64,000 nt of DNA. Origin: Earliella scabrosa (lineage: Eukaryota; Basidiomycota; Agaricomycetes; Polyporales; Polyporaceae). Of the stretch, positions 37,171 to 47,446 are shown one piece after another. The translations under genes and the position numbers were made by a program. The DNA lies in contig JABYQQ010000037.1 in assembly GCA_022605405.1 (NCBI GenBank), forward strand, positions 143,067-207,066, given 5' to 3'. The notes under the pieces were generated by a model that was not told the DNA's origin, searched no databases, and worked only from the letters and a program-made list of their open reading frames with translations. Numbering within the stretch: position 1 is the stretch's first letter; each line of letters opens with the position of its first letter.

Positions 37171-40100
37171 AGTGGGTATGACGTCCGACGCCTCCCAGCT
37201 GAAGCGTCGAGGCCGGGCCACGATCGTGTAGACTGGTGAGCACCCTGTTTCACGTTAATGTTCGTCTCTGTCGACTCCGGGGCCGCACGATGTCGTGCAT
37301 CTCGTTGTGATTTGTTGCGGGACGATTCAGGATCCTCAGGCGAAAGTGGGCGGCGCGCGGAGGAGCAAAGAGCGGTCTTCACTCTCCGCACGCTTAGCCT
37401 CGCGGCGCTCCGCCTTCCCGTCTCTCGGGCCCGTCTTTCGTATCGCATGTGCGGATGACGGGCATGGGAGATCTGCGACCGTCTCGAGAGCATACGCAGG
37501 GTGGTGCACGACCACCCCATACGCAGACTCGAAGGCCCGCAGACGAGCATGTCTGAGTATGCATGCCCGTTCTATCCAAACACCTCCTAAATCGCGAGGA
37601 CGAGCCCGACGCACGGCGGATTGGCCGTGAGGACCCACATGAGACGGCTGTGCGTCATTGCGACGGGCTCGTGGCAGGCTCGGGGCCTGCGTGAACGTAC
37701 CCGCCATGCATTGCACGGCTCGCGAACGCCAGCGAGTACCAGATCAATATCGATCTCCGCACGTCGTACGCGGAACTTTCGACAGACTCGGGCCGTCCGC
37801 CTCGTCCTTTGTCCCCTGTAATGTCGGGCGCACGCACATCGCAGCGCTTGAAGCTGGGAGCGTGCGGGGCCGGCCCCGTTCAGGGAAGTCGGGCGCAACG
37901 TACGAGCACGGAAGCAGGTCCGGGACTTGCACGTTCCTCGACGTCGACGCTGCTGGCTCAGACCCTCCGCTCGGGAGCCCGAGACCCGATGTCTGCGTAT
38001 GCGGACGTAGCCCTGGGTCCCATGACTCGTGCGCATACCTCGGATCGCGCAGGGAAGGGTTCGCACTAATAACCCCCAATCCTAGATCCGTCTGGCTTCG
38101 ACTGTCCATGCGATCCGATCGACACCCCGTCTGGGCTTGCGAGCTTCGTAGAGCTCCGTCAACATCTCTTCCGCACGCTGAGCAGCACGGCGGCGTCTGG
38201 CACGACTCAAGGACGGGACGTCTGCCGTTGTAAGCGTCGGTTTCGCGCAATCTGGGCACGGATCGCGGATGCGGACCCGAAGCTACACGCGGGACAACGC
38301 GCTGTGAGCAATGACAGGGGATGCGCCGCGCTGATCGTCGCATCGCCGGAGACAACTGTCTGCACGATGATGGCGGAGAGCCGGGACGTCCGCCGCCCTG
38401 AACGCGGTCCTCATACGAAGCCGAGCCAAGGTGCACGCACGCGCAAGCAGGACGACGTCGATCCGCCGTTCGACGTCTCGCATCGGTCGCGACTCAAGTT
38501 TTGGACCCACAGGTGTGGCACGAGCGATCGTTCGAGCACGCGAGGCTACGAGGATGCCTTGCAGAGCCGATAAATGAGGAGCGGCGGGTCAATGTATTGT
38601 CGACGGCCGTCCTTGCTGGACGTCGAGACTCTGCTGCAGCGACGCGGCCCAGTGACGTCCGGACCATGCACGGCGATTCCCAACGGAGTCTTGCATCCGC
38701 ACGCGGTCTCGAGCGGGCTTAGGATGGCGGGCAGGAGTACGAGGATGTTCTGCGCTCAAACAATGCGGTAAGCACCTCATTTCGTCTGAATACCCATGTC
38801 GACTAGTACGTCTGTATCCGAATCCGAACCCGTGGACATGGGACCTGTCGTCCTCGCTTGCTGTGGGAAGCCTGAGTCGCAACGCGAGATTGGGCGGCGT
38901 GCGGAATTGACGATGATGCTCATCATACACTATCCTCGCGCCGCGCTCCGTCCGCATGTGGTTCGTCCCAGTCCCGCTCCCGTCCTTTGCGTCGCATGTG
39001 CGATGCAGGCGCAGGAGATCTTACCAGCTCTGTACATTCATCCCGTCAGACTGAGGTCTGAGACGAGCGCGGTGGGATGCCCGCCCGGGACGTGACTGCA
39101 GCGGCGGAGCATTGCGGCGTTGTTCAGAAACCTCTGCAGAATTTTGTCATGTCCCCTCATTTCACGCTTCACGCTTACAGACGACCCAGCTCTACGGAAG
39201 CTCGCTTCTGGGTGCGTCCTTGGCGTGCCTGCAATGAGCCTAATCGAAATCTGTTGAATGTCAATCAGCAAGTTGCCACAGGCTGCTGACTCCGCAGTGT
39301 GCAGGCAAATCTTGCGGGCGCACTTGGGCCCCCGCTCGTCATCCGTTCCTGCAGCGTCGGCGGAGCATTCCGTGAGGGTGGGACAGTCCAGACTAGCTGT
39401 CCTCGGTGTCAGAGACGTCAGGCGCACCACACGAGCACGCCATGGAGCAGGACTCGCTGAGTCGGGATGGACGAGCCGAGCTGCTGTAGACGGGGCCGAA
39501 ATGTCCGCTTGCGAGGTTAAGAGAGAACGCTGAGCATACGCCGGAAACACCGCACATCGTGTCGGCCCTCGGCTGCTTGAGGCGCGAGACTTCTCGAGTT
39601 TCTTTTCTTGCGCTTCCGCCTTTTTGGGTCGCCGTTGCGAGAGCGGCCAATCCTCGAGAGTTGTACTGAGATTTCCATTCGGACAGGCAGGGTTGGAGAA
39701 AGCAGGTTATACGACTGCACCTGGTGCTTCTGTCTTCCTATGCTCGTGAGGGCCATCGACCGCGTGGTGCCCGCACGAGTCGAGAACCACAGGCCGCACC
39801 CAGTCCGCTATAGCAGGTTTGGCGTGAATTTGATTGCGTCGCGAACTACTATGTGACTATCGCTTTGAAGGAGCGACCTGACTAACACAGGTCGTCATTG
39901 CATCGTAAGCGGTGCATGATGTTGTCACGTTCGCGAGATCTGTCCTCCTGAACACAGTATGTGGCCGCGAATCTTGCCTGAAATGAGACTGTTACTGACC
40001 TCGTGATATGGTAGGAAGCACAACGGCTATGGGACGCGATTGGCTCCTGGTTCTGCTGCGACCTGTTTCCGAGCCATGTACAGTAATCCTGCATAGCTGA

Positions 40101-40179
40101 CGAAGGCAGGAATATTTGTGAAACCTGAAAGACCCCGATCTTGTCGACTGACCGACACAAGCCGACGGACAGCATTCGG

Positions 40180-40185
40180 TATAAA
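40180..40185 (+). promoter_or_regulatory. TATA box of the spacer gene, unit B
   Basis: The sequence tataaa lies 39 bp upstream of the ATG at 40224 and is identical to the unit A element. Confidence 0.5.
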
Positions 40186-40223
40186 ACAAGAAGATGCACA
40201 CTGCAAGCTGCACGCCGCACAGC

Positions 40224-41072
40224 ATGGTGTCTACTCGTCCATCGCGTTCTCACCGACCGGACGTCACTCCTCTCAATCTCGCTCCCATGCATGCGCCTGT
40301 CAGGAAGGCGTGCTCTCACCCCTCGCACCCCGCTCGTCCTGCTCTCGCGCAGCCTCACCGGCATGGCCCGCTCCTGCCATCTCCTCTGCGCATCACATAC
40401 ACGGACGTTCGTCGCGGGAAGCTCGAATTCGTCCCAGGCCCCGCATTGTCCAAGCATGCGCTCTCACCCCAGCCGATAGCCCAGACCGAAGGGAGCGAGA
40501 TTCAGCTCTACGCGACCGCTCACGGCGACATCCGGGGTAACATCCGTCGGCAGCTGAACGGTTTGGCCGGTACGAGTGTTTCTACCGTATCTACCGCTTC
40601 CCTTGGTTCCTGCTTCTCATCTTCCTCCGCCACAGCTTCCGCACTCAAAGACCCGGCCGCAAAAATGAAGTACACCGTCGATGAGTTCTACGACACATTT
40701 GTGGACCGGTATGAGCCCAAGCTTCTTCGTGGATGGACGAGGGTGATCCCGTTTGTCAACCTGAGCGACAAGAAGATCAAGACTTGGCACCTGAAGCTGC
40801 TTCTCAAGCTTCTCGAGTCCGGGAAGATCGTCTTCTCCGACGCAACGGCTGACGAGCTGCGCGCGGTGCGAGCGTTCGGCAAGTCCATTGTGTGTCCTGG
40901 TACCGCGCCCATTTCATCCGCTCCACGCTTCGAGAACCGCAACATCGGGCGACGCGCTTGCACACGCTTCAAACGGAATGGACCGAAGAGCGCAAAGGAG
41001 GTTCCCGAGGAGTGGGATGGGCCTTCGCGTGGCTTGGAGGATCCGTACGACCCTATTGAAGAGTCAGACTAG
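40224..41072 (+). CDS. Spacer gene, unit B: unknown 282-residue protein
   Basis: This is the second copy of the spacer ORF with the same length and start context. I noted only a two-base codon change (ACG to GTG) that turns WTRTIPF into WTRVIPF. The intact frame in both units fits either a working gene or a very recent duplication; their near identity means the frame alone is weak evidence for function. The family is unknown to me. The layout is a low-complexity N-terminal part followed by a conserved-looking domain that starts at MKYTVDEFYDTF. Confidence 0.5.
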   Translation: MVSTRPSRSHRPDVTPLNLAPMHAPVRKACSHPSHPARPALAQPHRHGPLLPSPLRITYTDVRRGKLEFVPGPALSKHALSPQPIAQTEGSEIQLYATAHGDIRGNIRRQLNGLAGTSVSTVSTASLGSCFSSSSATASALKDPAAKMKYTVDEFYDTFVDRYEPKLLRGWTRVIPFVNLSDKKIKTWHLKLLLKLLESGKIVFSDATADELRAVRAFGKSIVCPGTAPISSAPRFENRNIGRRACTRFKRNGPKSAKEVPEEWDGPSRGLEDPYDPIEESD

Positions 41073-43596
41073 CTAGACGTCTCATCTTGTAGTCACTGTT
41101 CCGTCGTCCTCTGTAGTCCATCCGATATTGTGTGCACTTGCTCAGGATACATAATTCTATCGGTTCAGATGTGTGGTTCTCTCATTGAGCCTAAGTATTT
41201 GGTGACGGTCCTCCTTGTGCTCATGATCGGAGGAAATGAGCACCAGAACAAGCTCACATTGAGGGCGGATGCACGCAGGAATAGGAATTTGAGCAGCCAA
41301 ATTTCTGCTGCACGCTTCAATATTTTGTCGTGCACACAGCACATAGCCGAGCATTAAACTATTGATACCCGTCGCCTTCTCCGCCTGTTCCATATGACAC
41401 GGTTACTGTTTACGCACTGTTCGCACGCCTAGGGAGATCGCTTGTGGTGTGAAGGTCTGCACATTATTGTACACTACTCCGTCCTCCAGACATCGGGTCT
41501 AATCTCGCCCTCCTACTCTTGTACTCTCGCCATCTCGACGTCCCGGACGCGCAAGTGTCCCCGCTGCTTCTTTACGCATTTGCATCTCCCCTTCCGTGCA
41601 GACTACTGTCTTGCCTCAGGACGCCAGTATCCGCACCGGCTTCCTCCCAAAACGGGTCTGTGCGTCGAGCGTCCTTCTGCAGCATGGTTAGTGTTGATGT
41701 ACCCCTCGGTTTGCCAAAGCTCACTTGCCCGTCGTGTCGTACTGCAGGGTCTCACAGACGACTCGGACTTGATGCATGCCCTTGCTAGGACCCGCCTCCA
41801 CCGCGTTCTCCCCCCCAATTTGCACCCAGATGCGACGAGGCCCGCAGCGCGTCACAACGCTGCCCTGGCACTCACTCCTCGGGCGTCCCTCTCTCACGAC
41901 ACACGACACACCTTGCAAGACGCGCAGCACCGTAACACCACCTCGAACACCGCCGTGTTGTGGGTCTACGGCTGGCTAGCCACACGTTGGGTAGAATGCA
42001 CGGTATGTGAGTACCCTCGGCTCATCTGTTCGGCTCCAGTGCTCAAGATGTGCTCCAGACGGCAGCTCACTGTGCGGTTCTTACCGTGGCCGTACACGAC
42101 ACAAAAATTGCGGCTGCAGCTTAGTGGTGCTTGGAGGAAACCACACTTCCGGACGACCTCTGAGTCACGCCGCCAGACTCCAACCTTACGCTCCAGGCTC
42201 CCGGACAGCCTCGCACTCCTGGACAACCTCGCACTCCTGGACAACCTCGTGCTCCCGGACAGCTTCACGCTCCCGGATGGCCTCACGCTCCCTGATGGCC
42301 TCACACTCCCAGACAGCCTCATGTTCCCGGACAGCTTCACGCTCCCGGATGACCTCACGCAGGCTCCCGGGTGTGTCTGACCACATGGCTCGCTCACAGA
42401 CATCGAGATGCCAGAGCGCGCCGTCCCGCGTGGTGGAACTCACCTGGAAGCTTCATCTTCGTCTCAATGACTTACCTGATGCGGAGATGCTATCTCCTAC
42501 CTATGGTGAGGCCGCAGGTTCATCAGCATGCGACGGAGACTGACACACGACCGACCGTGCCTCCGGATCCATGGTGGTGCAAGCCTACATCTGCTGAGGT
42601 GCCAACACTGTAGCCGAGATGCACCTCCAGTGCGGTGCGTTCGCTCGCGCCCCTGTTTCGTGAATGTCTGTGCTAACGAGCAGTGCAGCCCTAGGTGGGC
42701 TTATTCGGTTATGCCGTCCGGATATTGCACGTCGTTCTCCGTCGTGTCCCGGGGTGTACTAGTAGTACAACTTGGTATCTTGCGGTCCCCCGCACGTCTG
42801 CCAGAGTTGTGCCTCAGTGCTCACATCCCAGCTCCGCGTCGTTGAGGACCAGGTGTCGGGTAGTGCCCGGAGACGGTGCTAGCGTCAACTCGGCGCAGGT
42901 GGCCGAGTGCAGAGTGACGACGGAGAGAGATGGTGGCAGGAGACAAGACGCGTCGGTGGCGGAGGACCGCTAAGTGCGTCATAGGCGCTCTCGGTACCGG
43001 AGGCTCGGAGCGGCAAGTTGTCGCATAGTACCGTAATACGTACTTGGTGTCTGCAATGCATGTCCGTATCTCTGCGTCCTCAATTCCTGCGCGCGCGTCG
43101 GCCAAGTGCGGCTGTATATATTCTTACTGGAGTCCGTAGTCTGGCTCTGTACGACACGACGATTAATTTGTGCCGCTCGACGCCGTTGAGCCGGCAGTGC
43201 ACATCCGGGGCTCTCAGCAATCCGTCTGCTGGTTACGAGAGCAAGTATTCTGGAGTCGCACACGAGAATCGCTCTGCTGAGCCCTCTCGTCCTCGCCCGT
43301 CCCTGCGGAGCGGTCAGGAGCAGTCCCCATGCCGTGCAGAATGCCGCCTCGTACGCATGCCGCTATGTCCCCCTCCTCGTGCTCAGTTATACCCCCGCAG
43401 CCCCGTACTCAATTATACCCCCTCAAACCACCCTAAGGCATTTGATCGATCCGGGAGATCTTGCTCGACCGTCGCGCCTGCTTCCTCTAGCCGCGTCGCA
43501 CCGCCCGCCGACGTCCCAGTCGCGCTCGGACTCGGCCTCTCCACGTCTCCTCGCCGTCCCTCCCGCATGCCTTCACACACCGTCGTCACACACACT
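41073..43596. other. Spacer of unit B, distal part
   Basis: This is the counterpart of 30438-32978. A 312-codon open frame (41442-42380) runs through the 18-bp minisatellite but is disrupted in unit A, so I do not call it a gene. Confidence 0.45.
42198..42359. repeat. 18-bp minisatellite, nine copies
   Basis: This is the same array as at 31562-31705 with one more copy, a duplicated ctcccggatggcctcac-type unit. Confidence 0.9.
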
Positions 43597-45689
43597 TTAC
43601 GAAGGCACCACACGCTTAAGCAATATTGAAGAACTCTGGGCATTCACATTCTTCATTACATACAACAACGTCGGGCACATGTTCGTACACAGTAGACATG
43701 CGTGAGGATGGGAAGTGTAGACAGCGAGAGCACGAGCACGACTAACCTTCATCCACTTCAGCAGCACCACCTACCGCCAACGCCACCCGAGTCTACATGA
43801 GATGAGCGGTCAACGCACCTTGAGCTCATGTGCTATGTCGAACGCCGTAGAAATCAGGGGCGCCTCATTCTCGCTGTCCGCATGGGGGCGGACGCGGGAC
43901 GCTGCTCGGCAGATGTCGACCGCGCAGACGATGGCAACTTCCGAGTACTTCGAGGCGTAGGGAAGGTTCCGGATGATGAGATCGGTAATATTGCGGTCCT
44001 GCTTAGACAAGTCAGACGAGGGTACTGCGGGACTCCAGACACGTTAATAACACACTTTGCGGTAAGGGCCCTTGTGACCCAGGGCGCTCTCAAACTCCCC
44101 CTTCAAACGATCGTGGCTGATACAAAGCAGCACAGCGAGCGTCGGCCACGCGCCGGCCTTGTCCCTTGAGTTCTCCTGCAAGTCAAACAGGAGATCGAAA
44201 ACCCGCTCGGGAGCGCCTTCCAGACGGCGGTGATATTGGAGAGCGTCGTTGTACTCGTCAGGACAGAGCTCGATCCAATTCCAGATTGCCGTACGAAGGG
44301 CGATCGAGACCGGGATCTGCGCGTCCTTCTTCAGGTTCATGAGAAGGGAAGACAGCTCTGTGACGAAATCAGTCAATGTGAACGTGGGGTTTGTTGCCCG
44401 GACATGATGCCGATAGCAACGCACCTTGCAACGATTGGACGAGCTTCGACCGGTCCAAAGCGCTGTAGGTGATCAGCTGAAGGTCAACGGTGTCTGGCTC
44501 CGGCTCTGCCGAGCTAGCGAGGGTATGTATCCGCTGCCGTATCCTACTCAGGACAACGGCCCAATTGGACGCGGACAGATGGTACACTATTCGACCGGTG
44601 TACTTGGCGATGGAAGAGTGCAGCGACAGCACCGATTTCGCGACAAGGAAGGATGTCTTCTCATATGCCACCGAATGTTGCGGCAGTCGGCTCGATATCG
44701 AACTGGTCACTCCGGCGGAGTTGAGGGACGTTGATGACGGGTGCTTCGCGCGGTTCATGGACCGCGGCGGCGCACCTGAAACGATGGGCGGAGGGAGCGT
44801 CACTAACGCTTCGTCGGTCACGCTGAACTCGTGCGACTCGACGGACTCGAAGTCCTGGAATGATGCATCGAAGCTCATGCTTGCGGCCGACGTGAGACGG
44901 TGTTTCCGCGGCGCGGCCTGTCGGAGTAGAAGAACCATGACACTGATGATATAACGCGCACAGTTGTCGTCAAGGGCGGGCGGCTCGACCAACGTGGCGG
45001 AATTCGATAGCTGTTCGGAGGACGCGTGGCGGCCGCGTCCGGGAGTAGGAACGGATGTGTCTGGGGTCGTGGGTTTTGAGCCAGCACCACGCTTGCTGCC
45101 GGGAGAGTTGGGTCGCGTCTCTTCTGCGCGTGACCCCCAACGGGATGCCATGGCAAGAGAGAGGACCTTCAGGAGGAACAGTTGGGACTGGAGGATGTCG
45201 ATCCCGCGGAAGCCTGCGCTCTCGATTTGCTGCGAGACGCTTAGATAGCAGCGAAGACAAGACAGAATGCGACGTACCTTCGCCAGCTTGTCCAACTGCT
45301 CCGTCAATGCTAGCGATATCATGTCGAGCGAATCCCGAGACAAGTCCACCAAAGCTTCGACTGTCTGCTGCATTGCATCATCCGCCTCCAACTCCGTAAG
45401 CGATATCCCCGAATTACATGGAAGCTGTGTGGATTTGTTGAGACACACATCGACCGTGAACGGGAGACCATAACACGAGAACGCGTACCTTGTTTTTAAG
45501 CCTGTTTATGAGGACTTGCACTACTTTTTGCTGGGGGGATGCGGGAATGTTTGTCGAGGACGCATACGGCAGATTGGATGGCTGTACAATAGGAGATTGA
45601 GCCGATATGCTGTGATTGGAACCATTGCTCCTGTGAACACGAGAGGTGCTCGCGATGTTGTGACTGGCGGAAGCACGCCGTGCGGGCAT
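43597..45689 (-). CDS. Truncated neurofibromin duplicate, unit C (no GAP domain)
   Basis: This is the third copy of the neurofibromin 5' exons. The start at 45689 and the five splice junctions are kept; the donor after QSLQ is GTGCGT instead of GTACGT. The encoded residues agree with the full gene in the parts compared, although DNA differs at many third positions. After VVLLKWMK (exon six from 43770) it enters the same foreign tail as copy B, with a 6-bp in-frame insertion (Arg-Ala). It then runs past the copy B stop to TAA at 43597, giving a predicted 603 aa. It lacks the GAP, Sec14 and PH parts. This copy is nearest to what looks like the ancestral upstream flank. Confidence 0.65.
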
Positions 45690-45951
45690 TGCTCATGAAC
45701 CGCCGTGTATCCGGACACGAGAAGGGGAGATATGGGGGAGCAGAGACCCGAGTTACGAGTAGGAAGTGTGCGGGAGAGAGAGATGGGAGGAAGAGCCTCT
45801 GTCGACTGCACCGAGCAGTGCGCGAGACTTGTCCAGGGCAGCGACTCCGAGCGACTTCCAATCGCACGGCGTTACCCGCTTACGTATGCACCTAGTTTGG
45901 CAGTTCCTGCGGTTCTCCCAGGTTCTCCTCGGTAAAGGACGCTAAATCTCG
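43745..45951. repeat. Partial tandem unit C
   Basis: Unit C covers the neurofibromin 5' exons and about 260 bp upstream. Similarity to A and B fades at about 45951 (after ggacgcta); only short islands such as cgaggtgtgcaatgcgatgg near 46018 remain. The long spacer is absent. Confidence 0.85.
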
Positions 45952-47446
45952 CTACATGATCAATGCCGCCGGTCTACGCATTTGTGTATGTTCTCAAGTC
46001 GCCATGTCATTGTCTGTCGAGGTGTGCAATGCGATGGCCCTATCCAGGCCCTATCTCAAGTCATGAGCGCTGAGCCGTAGACCGGGAGTGATACAGATAA
46101 GTATAGGAGCTGGGGTGAACTGTGATGCAAGCAGGCACTGGATGAATGTTTATCTCGAGGCGGTGAAACGCCCGAGATCAGCCCTCGTTCTCTACGGTAC
46201 GGAAGTGGTGGACAATAGTGCCGTTCTGTGGGGAACGGGATGCTCATCTGAAACTCACGCATGCCATCAGGTCAAACGTCGCGAGACAAGAGTTCCTTCG
46301 CCATTCGGTGTGACTGTCGCACGATTGACAAATGCAGTACAAGGGGACGCACAACCTCGCACGACCGAGACGTCAAGTTAAGGCGGACAATTGGGCTGCG
46401 ATTTACAAGCGATGCTACATAGAGGGGAGACGTTGATGTTCTCGAGCATTCTTCCGTGCTGATTTGTGCGACAGGTGATCGTAAGGCGGTCCAAGGAAGC
46501 ATGAGGACGACGGCGCAGGTAACGATGATCTCATTCCATCGATGTGGTATCCAGATGGCGCGTATGGAATCCTGATGCGGGCGTTGAATGGCCGTGTGCG
46601 TGCGAGATGATAGGGTGCAAGGGAAACAACGGTGGTTTAGAAGAACAGCGCCAGAAAAAGGAACAACGCGCACCACATGCGCGTCGATGAGAGCGTGTTT
46701 GACGCACGGGAATGGTTTGGAGGTCCGAGGAGGACCCATAAGGACCCACCGAAGGTGATGTGGGCGGGTGGAGCATGCGGTTGGAGGGGCAAAGGCCCAC
46801 GAGCTGGAGATTGCTTTGTTCGAGGAATCAGGGCTGGCAAAGGAGATGCGGAGGGACGATCTGCTGAGCGAGGCTGAGCGGGAGCGTCCACAATGGGCTC
46901 TGGGCGGGGGTGTGGACGCAATCAATACTTTGGCCAAGAATGGGCTAGATTGTATCGGCCGAGAGCCGGAGTATGAAAAGCGCCCCCGCCCCTTAGACGA
47001 TCTCTGGTGATATCCTCGTGGTCGAGCTGAGGGGCTGGGGCGCGGCGTCGCACAAGCTGGAAACTCCGCCGCAATCTATACTCCGCACCTCGAGCTTTCA
47101 CCATCTTGTTTCCGCCCACTCACCGGCCACCCTCCTAGAAAAACGCACCATCGTCAAGCGTCCTGCGGGACGTCCGTCATTCTTGTCGCATCGCTGTCGA
47201 AACCCTGCCTTTATCTTTCTGAATCGCTCTCCACCGTTTGTCGCTGACTTGTCGTTTGCGCATAGCTCTTTCTGCTTGTTTTTTTCTCTCTGCATCGAGT
47301 TTCTTGTCCTTTACTCGTCTCGCTGTCGATTCTTGTCAATTCTCGCCTCTGGACGTCGCACGCACCGAGCAGAACGGCCGTCACTCCACACCGAACTTGC
47401 GCCAATCGATCTCCCGGACCCTCTCGATCTTCACAGCAAACTCGAC
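45690..47446. other. Intergenic region between unit C and the RNA-binding protein gene
   Basis: It begins with the 260-bp flank common to all units, then single-copy DNA. A 221-codon frame (46272-46937 minus) has no recognisable domain. The last 350 bp before 47447 are C/T-rich and look like a 5' leader and promoter of the downstream gene. Confidence 0.5.

Larger units (their letters stand above)
35026..40223. other. Spacer of unit B, proximal part
   Basis: This is the counterpart of 24192-29588 with the same repeats: the hexamer tract near 36250, the 186-bp repeat at 36749 and 36935, and a contracted 46-bp minisatellite at 37102. No gene is recognisable. Confidence 0.45.
33088..43744. repeat. 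Tandem segmental unit B (about 10.7 kb)
   Basis: The second unit has the same order as unit A: neurofibromin 5' part, common upstream segment and spacer with one gene. It differs from A by a low level of substitution plus minisatellite copy-number changes and several small indels, mostly between 36900 and 38000. Its right end meets the start of copy C at about 43745. Confidence 0.9.

Noticed and set aside
41442..42380. 312-codon frame in unit B
   Set aside because: Frame is broken in unit A by one base in a C run; no domain; includes a minisatellite.
22245..45951. RIP (repeat-induced point mutation) of the duplicated units
   Set aside because: Copies remain nearly identical with intact frames and no excess of C-to-T changes that I could see, so RIP is not acting here.
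46272..46937. 221-codon minus-strand frame
   Set aside because: No domain, no splice-supported extension, low-complexity Ser/Arg composition.
47018..47446. N-terminal extension of the RNA-binding protein
   Set aside because: The frame is open upstream, but it has no ATG before 47447; the region is C/T-rich like a leader.
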